From Psychrobacter sp. P11G3 (GTDB lineage Bacteria; Pseudomonadota; Gammaproteobacteria; Pseudomonadales; Moraxellaceae): DNA of 64,000 nucleotides. Location: assembly GCF_001435845.1 (NCBI RefSeq), contig NZ_CM003596.1, forward strand, positions 868,001 through 932,000, read 5' to 3'. Every line of letters starts with the position of its first letter. Position 1 is the stretch's first letter. The notes under the pieces were generated by a model. That model did no database searches, had not been told where the DNA came from, and saw nothing but the letters and a program-made list of their open reading frames with translations. The translations under genes were made by a program, and so were the position numbers. Shown piece by piece: positions 51,544-60,869 of the stretch.

Positions 51544-52160
51544 GCGATTATCCTTTTATTGTGTACCCGACGCTATGGTTTGGTTTTAATTGCGTGGCGG
51601 GTTGCAGAGATAAAATAGTTAGTGGCGTTACAGTGTTTAGATGATAAAAAGATTATAGATGATAAAAATGACGGCGATATTATTGTTGTTTTTGTGGAAG
51701 GTAGTAAATGAAAGTAATGAAAGTAATGAAAGTAATGAAAAGTCTTGCCTTTATTATGGTAGAGAATTTTTAAATTTCAAGCCATACATCAGATAGATAG
51801 CGCTGTTTTTGTATGCGGATTGCAACTCTACAGCGATTTTCTATAGATTGATTCGATGTTGCTATCAGTTCTATATAATTCATCGCTACCCATCTTATGA
51901 TGGCGCTTTAATAAGATTGAAGTTTTTGAGTTTTATGAATATAAACCTCGTTTATGATGAGAGTAAAGAAACGATTTGTCTACGGTTAAGACCACGGCAG
52001 AATAGACAATTTGTGGTAATCTATGGGCGATACCATAGTTTGCTACAATCCATCTAATAACAGCAGCGACATGATAAAAATTATAAAATAACGTCAGTGA
52101 CGAGCGGCTATCTATCATTAGTAAATTGCTTGTCCAAAAAATTATACTAGGAAAATAACG
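51544..52160. other. phoH-ubiH intergenic region
   Basis: This 617-base spacer separates divergent phoH and ubiH and should hold their promoters. It contains a short 9-bp tandem run at 51703-51739. Overlapping frames on both strands between 51800 and 52166 have no good ribosome-binding site or recognisable similarity. Confidence 0.5.
51703..51739. repeat. 9-bp tandem repeat
   Basis: Three exact copies of agtaatgaa (51713, 51722, 51731) preceded by one imperfect 10-base copy. They lie upstream of phoH. Confidence 0.8.
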
Positions 52161-53489
52161 ATGCAAGATACTGATTCACATTTATCCAATTCTGACAGCA
52201 TACCTAAAAAGTTCGACAGCATCTCTAAAAACAAAGAAGCGATAACTGACCAGCAAGTGCTTATCGCAGGTGGTGGTCATGTTGGTTTGTCTTTTGCATT
52301 GCTATTGGCCCATCACGGTATTGCGAGCACCTTATTAGAAAAAAACAGCTATCCAACCATCAGTCCAACGGATGACAGTACTCGCAGCCATTATTTAGAC
52401 AGTCGCAATACAGCATTATCGCGGCGCACGGTACAGATATATCAAGAGATTGGACTGTGGGATGAGTTACAAAGCCATGCCTGCCGTATCGACACTGTAC
52501 AGATTAGTGAGCAAGGCAGTTTTGGGCGCGCGCAGCTGAATAAAGCAGAGGAAAAGGTCGAGTCATTTGGGCAAGTCATCGAAAACGCTTGGCTGGGTCG
52601 TAAACTTTTATTAGCCGCACAGCAAGCGCCATTGATTACCTTGATAGATAATGCCAATGTGACAACTGTCCAGCAGCAGGCCGATAGTGTGATACTTAGC
52701 TTTAATTACAACGATGAAGCCGAAAACGAGCAGCAGCTACGAGCTAGCGTATTAGTCGCTTGTGATGGGCGCGACTCTACAGTACGCCAATTACTAGATA
52801 TTGGTACAACTACGTATGACTATCAGCAAACGGCCATCGTCGGCGTAGTAGAGACAGATACGCCACACGAGCATGCAGCGATTGAGCGTTTTAGTCCAGC
52901 TGGCCCGCTTGCCGTGCTCCCACTGACTGACCCAGAGGGCGATGGCAACGATGAGTATCAACTAGGTTACAGGCGCTCTGTGGTATGGGTATGCCCAACA
53001 GGTGAAGAAACCAGATATCTGGAAGACGACGCCCATTTCTTGCAGACGTTACAACAAGCTTTCGGTCAACGCGCTGGCAAGTTCACCGCTGCTGGTCGCC
53101 GCGGCGCCTATCCATTGACCCGCGTACTAGCGAATAAACAAGTAGAAGGGCGCTGCGTCATTATGGGCAATGCCGCTCATACCTTACACCCTGTCGCTGG
53201 TCAAGGCTTTAATCTCTGTATGCGAGATGCACATGTGCTGGCACAAATGCTAAATGCACAAGTACTCAAAGGCGCAGATATTGGTGATGCACAGCTATTA
53301 AAACGTTATGAAAAAGCACGTCAAACTGACCAGAAGCGAGTGATTCGTTTTTGTGATGCGGTAGTACATGGCTTCACGCATCCTAACCCAGCGATTAAGC
53401 TGGCGCGAAATATGGCGCTATTGGCCTTTGATAAATTGCCAAATATCAAGCCATTAGTCGCCACTTATGCGATGGGTCTAAAATCATAG
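52161..53489 (+). CDS. ubiH: UbiH-type FAD-dependent hydroxylase
   Basis: A 442-residue flavoprotein monooxygenase of ubiquinone synthesis; UbiH hydroxylates the ring of the octaprenyl intermediate. The FAD-binding GGGHVGL is at residues 37-43, CDGRDSTVRQ near 204, and GNAAHTLHPVAGQGFNLCMRD near 340. FSPAGPLAVLPL, GRRGAYPLTRVLA and the C-terminal RNMALLAFDKLPNIKPLV resemble UbiH more than UbiI or UbiF. The first 30 residues are a polar extension. aggaaa lies before the ATG. A second family member follows. Confidence 0.92.
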   Translation: MQDTDSHLSNSDSIPKKFDSISKNKEAITDQQVLIAGGGHVGLSFALLLAHHGIASTLLEKNSYPTISPTDDSTRSHYLDSRNTALSRRTVQIYQEIGLWDELQSHACRIDTVQISEQGSFGRAQLNKAEEKVESFGQVIENAWLGRKLLLAAQQAPLITLIDNANVTTVQQQADSVILSFNYNDEAENEQQLRASVLVACDGRDSTVRQLLDIGTTTYDYQQTAIVGVVETDTPHEHAAIERFSPAGPLAVLPLTDPEGDGNDEYQLGYRRSVVWVCPTGEETRYLEDDAHFLQTLQQAFGQRAGKFTAAGRRGAYPLTRVLANKQVEGRCVIMGNAAHTLHPVAGQGFNLCMRDAHVLAQMLNAQVLKGADIGDAQLLKRYEKARQTDQKRVIRFCDAVVHGFTHPNPAIKLARNMALLAFDKLPNIKPLVATYAMGLKS

Positions 53490-53492
53490 CGC

Positions 53493-53599
53493 TATAGCTA
53501 ATCCTCTTTAAAAGAGTGACAGCGTTAACCTCGCTTGAAGTATTGCCTATACATCTGCACTCGGTTGCCTTGCCTCTCTTTTAAACTGAATCAACTATA
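53493..53599. repeat. intergenic element B with inverted ends
   Basis: A 107-base element between the two hydroxylase genes. It starts tatagctaatcctctttaaaag and ends cttttaaactgaatcaactata, an imperfect terminal inverted repeat. Its left end and an inner cctcgctt block match element A at 49384-49492. It has no open frame. Confidence 0.6.
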
Positions 53600-53655
53600 T
53601 GTAATTAAGATTGATAATCATCATTCTAATATTGAGCAATATTGAGAGACACCTT

Positions 53656-54939
53656 ATGAAAAACAACCATACGCTGATTATCGGTAGCGGTATCGTTGGG
53701 GCAACGCTTGCTCTAAAGCTGGCACAGGAAAAAATGCCAGTGACGTTGATCGATGCCCGTCCTGAGCGTGATGAGTCAGCTTGGCAACATGTACTCAGCA
53801 AACGTGATGCACGTGTCTATGCACTCAGTATGGCTAGTATTAATTTGCTTAAGGATATTGGCGCTTGGCAACATATTGCCGTCTCTAAGCGCAAAGCAGA
53901 TTACTCGCAAATGCAGGTATGGCAGCTAAATGGTATGGGTGAGTTATTATTTGGCGAAAGTGAAGATAGCAGCGCCGAGGATAGTAGTAGTAAAACTCAT
54001 GAATCTACGTTATTAGGTAGTATGGTAGAGCCTGCTGTTATCGAGTACGCATTATGGCAACGCTTGCACGAAGCTGATTTCAGTGACTATCTGACTCTCA
54101 TCGCTGGTCACAAAGTTGTCAATATGGACTGGCTGGGTGCGCAGCAAGGCTACCGTGTAACTCTAGACAATGGCGAAGCGATTGATACACGTCTATTAGT
54201 TGGTGCTGATGGGCGCGGTTCATTTGTCCGTCAGCAAGCAGGGATTGGCGTAGATACACTTGACTATAATCAAACCGCGATTTGCTGTGCGATTCAGACT
54301 GAGAGACCGCATCAGGCAACGGCACGTCAAGCTATGTTACCGACGGGTACACTGGCACTATTGCCATTAGCAGATATAACCGATGTTGATAAGGCAAGCC
54401 CGCAGCATTGGCAGTCGATCGTATGGACATTGCCGCGCAATCAGGCATTAGCATTGATAGAGGAAGAAGACCGTTTTATTGCTGATAAGTTAGCAGCTGC
54501 CAGCAATTACGAGCTGGGAGCGATTAATCAGATTGAGTCTATCGCTAGTTTTCCATTAGCGGCACAGCAAGCGAAAAGCTACGTCGCTGATAACTTGGTA
54601 CTTATTGGCGATGCAGCTCATGGCGTACATCCGCTGGCGGGTCAAGGGTTGAACCTCGGTATGCTGGACGTGCAAGTATTATGTGAGCAGCTAAAGCATG
54701 ACTTTACCCGTAGTGGCGGTACGCTTTGGGGAAGTAATCAAACGCTACGTCATTATGAGCGTTCGCGCCGTCCGCATAATAGCCTAATGATGCATAGCTT
54801 TTCTGCGCTTAATTGGCTATTTGCAGGGTCGCTTGCCCAATTGCGTCCTGTGCAGCAAATTCGTAATGAAGGCATGTACCGCGTCGGTAAAATAAAGCCA
54901 TTGATGCGTTTATTTGCGAAGCAGGCGAGTGGGGTGTAG
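53656..54939 (+). CDS. UbiI/UbiF-type FAD-dependent hydroxylase
   Basis: A second flavoprotein monooxygenase of the ubiquinone pathway, 427 residues from the ATG at 53656; the frame extends 15 codons further upstream but gagag precedes this ATG and the product begins MKNNHTLIIGSGIVGATLAL. FAD motif GSGIVG at residues 10-15, GADGRGSFVRQQAG near 190, and LIGDAAHGVHPLAGQGLNLGMLDVQVL near 317. The GSMVEPAVIEYALWQRL block and the C-terminal ALNWLFAGSL segment fit UbiI/UbiF. The ring position it acts on cannot be told from sequence. It ends 3 bases from the convergent LysO-like gene. Confidence 0.9.
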   Translation: MKNNHTLIIGSGIVGATLALKLAQEKMPVTLIDARPERDESAWQHVLSKRDARVYALSMASINLLKDIGAWQHIAVSKRKADYSQMQVWQLNGMGELLFGESEDSSAEDSSSKTHESTLLGSMVEPAVIEYALWQRLHEADFSDYLTLIAGHKVVNMDWLGAQQGYRVTLDNGEAIDTRLLVGADGRGSFVRQQAGIGVDTLDYNQTAICCAIQTERPHQATARQAMLPTGTLALLPLADITDVDKASPQHWQSIVWTLPRNQALALIEEEDRFIADKLAAASNYELGAINQIESIASFPLAAQQAKSYVADNLVLIGDAAHGVHPLAGQGLNLGMLDVQVLCEQLKHDFTRSGGTLWGSNQTLRHYERSRRPHNSLMMHSFSALNWLFAGSLAQLRPVQQIRNEGMYRVGKIKPLMRLFAKQASGV

Positions 54940-54942
54940 GAG

Positions 54943-55854
54943 CTACCCAAGCGTCGAAAAGAACACCATCAGCACTGGTGAGACAATATTGATCAAAAAC
55001 CCAAAGCTAATCGCTAGTGGCACGACTTTTAGACCACCTGACTGTTGAATGATAGGCAAGGTAAAGTCTAAGCTGGTCGCGCCGCCAAGCCCAACCGCGG
55101 CAGAAGGGTATTTGCGCATAAATACCGGAATAAAGATTAATGCAAAGAACTCACGTACCAAGTCATTAAACAACGCGACACTGCCCCAAACCGCGCCATA
55201 AGCATCGGTCATGACAATTGCTGACAGCGAGTACCAACCAAACCCTGACGATAGTGCTAAGCCTTTCGTCCATGACACATCCGTAAATAGTAGCGCGAAA
55301 ATAAGCCCGCCTGCCAATACCGCTAGCGTAAAGATGACACTCATTTCTACGCCGCGTTTATTGAGTAATACTTCTTTTAAGGTGATGCCCGAGCCTTTTA
55401 AGCCTATACCAACCAGTAAAATTAAAATCATCAGCATGACGGTCATAGAGTTTTCAGGCGGCATATAATCAGCAGGCAAGAAATAGCCAATCACCATCCC
55501 AATCACCACACAAACCACTTGCGCCAAGCTACCTCGAATGCTCACCCGATGCTCTTTAGATTTTACACTTGGTTTTTTGGCATGCCATGGACGCAGATGG
55601 TCAAACAGCATAAGCGCAAACAATCCTGAACCAATCGTCAGTATTGATAATACAGTGACATACAGCGCAATTTCACCCAGCTGATTACCCAGGCCTTCTA
55701 CCTGAGACAGCTCAATACCGATCAACGCTAGGATGATAAATACTAGATATGATAGACCTTTGTCGGCCAATTTTGTCATAGTAGGGTTAGACGGAATGGC
55801 AAAGCCAATAAACATTGGCATTAATACCAGAACAAGGGTGACTAGGCTTTCCAT
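54943..55854 (-). CDS. LysO family (DUF340) exporter
   Basis: A 303-residue membrane protein with eight or more helices. Its layout and the sequence ALSSGFGWYSLSAIVMTDAYGAVWGSVALFNDLVREF match the LysO (YbjE, DUF340) family; the E. coli member exports lysine. The conserved FGWYSL and NDLVREF segments are present. It is a single gene, convergent with the hydroxylase pair. Substrate specificity, lysine or a related amine, is inferred from the family only. Confidence 0.85.
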   Translation of the reverse strand: MESLVTLVLVLMPMFIGFAIPSNPTMTKLADKGLSYLVFIILALIGIELSQVEGLGNQLGEIALYVTVLSILTIGSGLFALMLFDHLRPWHAKKPSVKSKEHRVSIRGSLAQVVCVVIGMVIGYFLPADYMPPENSMTVMLMILILLVGIGLKGSGITLKEVLLNKRGVEMSVIFTLAVLAGGLIFALLFTDVSWTKGLALSSGFGWYSLSAIVMTDAYGAVWGSVALFNDLVREFFALIFIPVFMRKYPSAAVGLGGATSLDFTLPIIQQSGGLKVVPLAISFGFLINIVSPVLMVFFSTLG

Positions 55855-56119
55855 GATAAAGGGCTCGCAGCATTTTTAATAAGGCGTTTTTAAGAAGCTG
55901 AAGATTGTACCATATAAGGTTAACAGTATTGATATGAGCCACTGAGATTCATTGCAAATCATTGGTCGTTGTTGACTAAAATGGAAAAAACTGGACGCTT
56001 ATAATGATGATAATAAATATCTTTTTCGAAATGTTTGAACGTTTTTGAGTGCTTTGTAATTCTTTACCTTACAAACTTTTGTTGCTACATTAAAGTACTG
56101 AAAATATTTGGCTAGACCC

Positions 56120-58828
56120 ATGTCGCTATATCAGCTCAAAACTCAGTTTCAAAATCAACTACGCCCGATAAGTAATGCGCTGGTTGAGCAAAATATTACT
56201 GCTAATCAAGTGACAGTATCCGCTGTTTTATTAAGTATCGGTACTGCCTATATCATTGCCAAACCAACGGCTGAACAGCAGCGGCTGTGGCTTTTATTAC
56301 CATCATCATTGTTTGTACGTATGGCACTCAATGCCATCGATGGCATGATGGCGCGTGAGCATGGGCAGGCATCAACGCTAGGAGCAATGTTAAACGAGGT
56401 AGGTGATATGGTTGCCGATACGGCGCTATTAGCGAGCCTGACCCCTCATATTCTGACCCATTATATCAATGATAAAGAGCGGCAGACGTTAATAGCCAAT
56501 TTGCCAACGAACATATTAACTTCTCAACATCATATCATTGCTCTGATCGCCCTTAGTATTGGCACCGAGCTGTTAGGCGTTACTAGTAATACCATGTTAG
56601 GTGTTCGTGCTAATCAAGGGCCTTTGGGCAAAAGCGATCGTGCCTTCTTATTAGGTATGCTTGGTGCGTTTATGGGCATTAGAGTCAAAGCGCCAGTAAG
56701 TATTAAAGGGCAGATGGCTTTACCTGCTATCAGAATAAGTCAATTATTTATATTAACAGAGATAATGCTAGTAAAGACTTGTCTCAATCGACTACGTTAT
56801 ATGACAGAGTTATACTTGATGCACAACCCACCTCAGCTGCGATCCGTACTGGGTGAGTCAACAAACAACTCACTATCTCTTACTGTTGTTTTGCCAAATA
56901 CTTCTACTGATAACGCTCGCCCATTGGAGTTCAAAGAAATGCCAACCACAACCGTTGATAGTCAAAAATTCGAAGAACAGGCCAGTGTTGGTTTTGACTT
57001 GCCTGCATCTAAAATCATCAATGGTGAAAGCTGTTATAACGCTTACGACGGCACGGCTATTTATTATCGCTATTGGCTAACGATGCCTTTAGAAGACATG
57101 AAAAAATCAACTATCAAGCAAGCCAGTCAGCCGTTACGCCAAGTTATTTTATTGCACCGAGGGCATGAGCATTCGGGACGATTAGCAGAGCTGGGAGAGC
57201 AGTTTGCAACAGCTGGCTATCAGGTGTTTGCTTGGGATGCGCGCGGTAATGGGCGTTCAGGCGGCATCAAAGATCATGCTGAGAGCGTTACCGAGCTTGA
57301 GCGAGATTTAGAAAGTTTTGTACAACTGGTGATGGGGCGAACAGGCATTGCTATCGAAGATACATTGATTGTCGCTAGTAGTATCGGCGCGGTATTGGCA
57401 GCAGCATGGGTACATGATTATGCGCCTAATATTCGCGGGATGATACTTGGCACGCCTGCGCTCAGTATTCGTCTGTATCTGCCCTTTGCCATACCGTCAT
57501 TGAAGGTAGCACGTACGCTGGGCCTGATGTCCCGTGTCAGCAGCTATGTTAAAGCACAAGTACTGACCCATGATAAAGACGCGCAGCAGGCTTACAATGA
57601 TGATCCGTTAATATCCAACAGTATCTCGACCGACTTGCTCATCGATACCCATGCAACTGGTCAGCGTCTACTCGATGATGCTGGTGCTATCACCGTACCG
57701 ACGTTTGTCTTATGTGCGGGCAAGGATTATGTGGTCGATAAGCAGGCTGAGCGGAAATTCTATGAGGCGATTAATACACCGATCAAACGCTGGCAGCTGT
57801 ATCCAGACAGCTATCATGCAATTTTTCATGAGACAAATAAAGCCGATGTATTCGCGGACTGTATTGAGTTTGCTGAGCAAGTATTTAGCACACCAGTCCA
57901 AGCCCCTGATTTGAGTACCGCTCACTTAAACAGTGCCAGTAAGGATAAAGTGGATCGTTTGGCGATTAAACCATTCAATCCAAACTTTGCAATTACCCGT
58001 TTTGCGATGCAAAAGTTCGGTCATGTCAGCGATGCGATTGCCACAGGGCTGGAGCATGGATTTGATTCAGGTCATTCGCTGGATCATGTCTATTACAATA
58101 AGCCCAGCGGTCAGAATAAATTTGGACAGGCAGTCGATAAGTTTTATTTAAATAATATTGGCTGGCAAGGTATTCGTATTCGCCGCGAGCACATATTGGA
58201 ATTGGCACGCTTAGCACTCGCAGATATCGAAGATAAAAACCAAAGCAGCAATAAATCATACCAACCAAAACTGTTAGATATCGCTAGTGGACATGGTTTT
58301 TATGCATTTGATCTGCTGACAGAGTTTACAGATTTGTATGCTGAGCTGCGTGATTATGAAATACATAATATACAGGCATTGCAAGCAAAGGCGGAGCGTT
58401 TGGCCATGGTCAGTCGAGTCGTGACCAGTCAAAAGGACGCCTTTGATCCTGCCAGTTATATTGATGCAAATACAAATGATACTAGCGCCAATACTAAAAA
58501 ATCAGATCTCGCTATTGCCTCTGGGTTATTTGAACTATTCTCTGATAATACGCTACCAGCGACGGCTTTGGCAGGTATTTATGACAGTTTAAAATCAGGT
58601 GGTTATCTGATTTATACCAACCAACCTTGGCACCCTGAACAGGAATTTATCAGTAAAACACTAAACAATCACCGTGGCAGTAGTTGGGTGATGCGTTGCC
58701 GTTCGCAGGCGGAAATGGATCAATTGGTTGAGCGGGCAGGCTTTAAGAAAGTCAAAATGCGTATCGATCGCTTTGGTATCTTTACCGTCTCGTTAGCGCT
58801 TAAAACTGTATCAACTGATGACGAGTAA
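56120..58828 (+). CDS. fused CDP-alcohol phosphatidyltransferase, alpha/beta hydrolase and SAM methyltransferase
   Basis: A 902-residue protein with three domains, resembling E. coli YnbA joined to YnbC. Residues 1-230: CDP-alcohol phosphatidyltransferase, motif DGMMAR (74-79) with G88 and D96; but the two other usual metal-binding Asp positions are Asn (N71, N92). Residues about 310-600: alpha/beta hydrolase with Ser421 (ASSIG), Asp536 and His566 (SYHAIFHE). Residues about 640-902: class I methyltransferase with motif I LDIASGHGFY (719-728). I chose the ATG at 56120 over an in-frame TTG at 56108. The phosphatidyltransferase part would attach an alcohol to a phospholipid; the real substrates are unknown. 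Confidence 0.88.
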   Translation: MSLYQLKTQFQNQLRPISNALVEQNITANQVTVSAVLLSIGTAYIIAKPTAEQQRLWLLLPSSLFVRMALNAIDGMMAREHGQASTLGAMLNEVGDMVADTALLASLTPHILTHYINDKERQTLIANLPTNILTSQHHIIALIALSIGTELLGVTSNTMLGVRANQGPLGKSDRAFLLGMLGAFMGIRVKAPVSIKGQMALPAIRISQLFILTEIMLVKTCLNRLRYMTELYLMHNPPQLRSVLGESTNNSLSLTVVLPNTSTDNARPLEFKEMPTTTVDSQKFEEQASVGFDLPASKIINGESCYNAYDGTAIYYRYWLTMPLEDMKKSTIKQASQPLRQVILLHRGHEHSGRLAELGEQFATAGYQVFAWDARGNGRSGGIKDHAESVTELERDLESFVQLVMGRTGIAIEDTLIVASSIGAVLAAAWVHDYAPNIRGMILGTPALSIRLYLPFAIPSLKVARTLGLMSRVSSYVKAQVLTHDKDAQQAYNDDPLISNSISTDLLIDTHATGQRLLDDAGAITVPTFVLCAGKDYVVDKQAERKFYEAINTPIKRWQLYPDSYHAIFHETNKADVFADCIEFAEQVFSTPVQAPDLSTAHLNSASKDKVDRLAIKPFNPNFAITRFAMQKFGHVSDAIATGLEHGFDSGHSLDHVYYNKPSGQNKFGQAVDKFYLNNIGWQGIRIRREHILELARLALADIEDKNQSSNKSYQPKLLDIASGHGFYAFDLLTEFTDLYAELRDYEIHNIQALQAKAERLAMVSRVVTSQKDAFDPASYIDANTNDTSANTKKSDLAIASGLFELFSDNTLPATALAGIYDSLKSGGYLIYTNQPWHPEQEFISKTLNNHRGSSWVMRCRSQAEMDQLVERAGFKKVKMRIDRFGIFTVSLALKTVSTDDE

Positions 58829-58831
58829 TAG

Positions 58832-60022
58832 ATGAATAATCAGCAGGTTAAACCTTATGAGCGTGTTCAGCTGTTTTCAGGGGGCGGTTCACGTTTTGGT
58901 TATTATTTGGGCAGTTATGCAGCACTAGCAGCGCATGATTTGACGCCAGACATTATCGTTGGTACTTGCGGTGGGAGTTTGTCTGCTTACTTAGTACAAC
59001 TTGCGCCTGACCCCAAGGATTTGCAAGCGTCGATGTGCAGCCGTGAGTTGTATCATGTCATCACTGCCATCAGACATGTCGCGCCAGATGAAGCCAATAA
59101 ACGTCTAAAGCTGCGCTATATGACGAGCGCACTTAAGCGTTGGCGGTTATCAAAGCAAAGGGATAATGGACAAGGACAACGTCAAGCAGACAGCTACGAG
59201 CGACTGTTAAATGAGTTACAGCAGTTAGCGATGTTTCGTATCGATAACGAGCAGTATTGGCTAGATGAGCTGTCGCGGTTCGCTGCCAGTAATAATGATA
59301 GTGGCAATACTGATAAAGCAACGCCAGAGATAGCAATCATTGCTAGCCGCCTGTATCAAGCACCTGCTAAGGGGTTGTATAATGAGAAATTCGCACTGCA
59401 AGAGTTATTATTTGCGCCGCCGTGCTTAGCAAATTTACCAAATTTCGTATCAGGTCTGGCTGAAGAGCAAATAACGTCACCAGCGCATATATTTGCAAAC
59501 GGACGCATACACCCGTCTGTAAAGGTACAAACACAATGGGATTTTGCCCCAGTGATCCGCGCGTCTATGGCTGACATGTACTATCTACCGCCCACACATA
59601 TCACAGAGCTTGGCTGGTGCTTGGGAGGTGTGATCAATCTGACACCGATTGAGCTAGCCTGTCAGTTGGGTAACAGCGTATTTGCCGAGACCAAGGCAGG
59701 TTATGACGCATGGTTGGCTGCTCCCGCGATTCAGCGCGTTTTCGGTTTTGATCCCAATGAGCGATTAGAAGCAGTACACGGCTATCAACCAATGATAGAG
59801 CCATCGCATACTAATAATAATGACCGTCAGCTACATTGGTTACCATTTGCCGATAACGAGCAGCAGCTGGTAGGGCAAAATGTGCAAAAGCGTTTTAATA
59901 TAAAGCAAATGACTGTTGAGCTTATACACGCTGACTATGATGGTTTTGTGCAGCAAATGCAGGCGCAATGGCAATATGGCTATCAGCGTACGGCCAGTTA
60001 TATACAGCAGCATAAATTATGA
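58832..60022 (+). CDS. patatin-like protein, degenerate catalytic dyad
   Basis: A 396-residue patatin/phospholipase-like protein. The glycine-rich oxyanion motif SGGGSRFGYYLG (16-27) and the nucleophile elbow GTCGGSLSA (44-52, Ser49) are clear. The usual DGG that supplies the catalytic Asp is replaced: the matching segment reads WCLGGVINLTPIE, with Leu264. It may use another acid, or bind lipid without hydrolysis. The gene begins three bases after the fused protein and overlaps the next gene by 4 bases, so the three form an operon. Confidence 0.85.
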   Translation: MNNQQVKPYERVQLFSGGGSRFGYYLGSYAALAAHDLTPDIIVGTCGGSLSAYLVQLAPDPKDLQASMCSRELYHVITAIRHVAPDEANKRLKLRYMTSALKRWRLSKQRDNGQGQRQADSYERLLNELQQLAMFRIDNEQYWLDELSRFAASNNDSGNTDKATPEIAIIASRLYQAPAKGLYNEKFALQELLFAPPCLANLPNFVSGLAEEQITSPAHIFANGRIHPSVKVQTQWDFAPVIRASMADMYYLPPTHITELGWCLGGVINLTPIELACQLGNSVFAETKAGYDAWLAAPAIQRVFGFDPNERLEAVHGYQPMIEPSHTNNNDRQLHWLPFADNEQQLVGQNVQKRFNIKQMTVELIHADYDGFVQQMQAQWQYGYQRTASYIQQHKL

Positions 60023-60834
60023 AGACTCTCGTAGAAGATATCGCCGAAACCTATACGCCGCATATTATTATCGTTGGTGGGACAAGTGGCATTGGCTTAG
60101 CTTTGGCGTTGCATCATCAGATGCTTGGCTGGCAAGTAAGCGTTGTCGGAAGTAGCGCAGCAAAGATAGCCGATATCAACAGCCAGCATCCTGCTATCGT
60201 GACCTATGCATGCGACTTAACTGACTCGGGTCAAACGCAAAAGTTATTAGATGGTTTGTCAGGTGTCAGTTTCCAAAGGCTAATTTATAGTGCTGGCAGT
60301 TATACTAATGAGCGTGTCCATCAGTTGAACCAAGCCGACAGCGATCAAATGCTAGCAATTAATTTACAAGCATTTGAGCAAGTTTTTAGATGGGCAAGCA
60401 GCCAGTTAAAGCAGCAATATCAGGAGTTGGATTTGATTGGAAGTGAGAGACCTAGCCTTATTTGTATTGCCTCTATCGCAGGTACGATGGATTATCCTTA
60501 TGCCAGCCTTTATGCAAAAAGCAAACGCGCAATGATTGCTACAGCTAGTGCTTATCGAGCAGCACTTATACCTTATGATATCCAAGTGAACTGTATTGCC
60601 TCAGGCTATATTGATACCCAAGCATTGTGTGATTTAAACGATGGCGATGCTAGCCATAAGCCATTTATCATGAGCACGAAGACAGCGGTTCATCATATTA
60701 TGCAAGCGATTGACGATGATGTAGAACTGGCGATATTTCCACGCTCGATGCGCTATATCACGAGTGCCTTAAATCATTTACCTAAGCCTGTGCTCAATTG
60801 GATATTGCGGAGTAAACTGGATAAAGCCAGATAG
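60019..60834 (+). CDS. short-chain dehydrogenase/reductase
   Basis: A 271-residue NAD(P)-dependent oxidoreductase. The nucleotide-binding VGGTSGIG is at residues 19-26, the catalytic residues are Ser152, Tyr165 and Lys169 (YAKSK), and an Asn is in AINLQAFE. The start overlaps the patatin-like gene (ATGA), suggesting coupled translation. Its likely role is to oxidise or reduce a head-group or acyl intermediate made by the adjacent enzymes; this is inference. Confidence 0.9.
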   Translation: MKTLVEDIAETYTPHIIIVGGTSGIGLALALHHQMLGWQVSVVGSSAAKIADINSQHPAIVTYACDLTDSGQTQKLLDGLSGVSFQRLIYSAGSYTNERVHQLNQADSDQMLAINLQAFEQVFRWASSQLKQQYQELDLIGSERPSLICIASIAGTMDYPYASLYAKSKRAMIATASAYRAALIPYDIQVNCIASGYIDTQALCDLNDGDASHKPFIMSTKTAVHHIMQAIDDDVELAIFPRSMRYITSALNHLPKPVLNWILRSKLDKAR

Positions 60835-60855
60835 CATAGATGACTCTGCTATCTG
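60828..60855. terminator. hairpin between convergent genes
   Basis: A perfect nine-base stem (cagatagca with tgctatctg) overlaps the stop codon of the dehydrogenase gene. There is only a weak T tract, so it is a possible terminator. Confidence 0.45.
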
Positions 60856-60869
60856 TGCTTTGATTGTAT

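Noticed and set aside
51809..52057. An 82-codon frame upstream of ubiH
   Set aside because: It overlaps an opposing frame, has no good start site and resembles no family.
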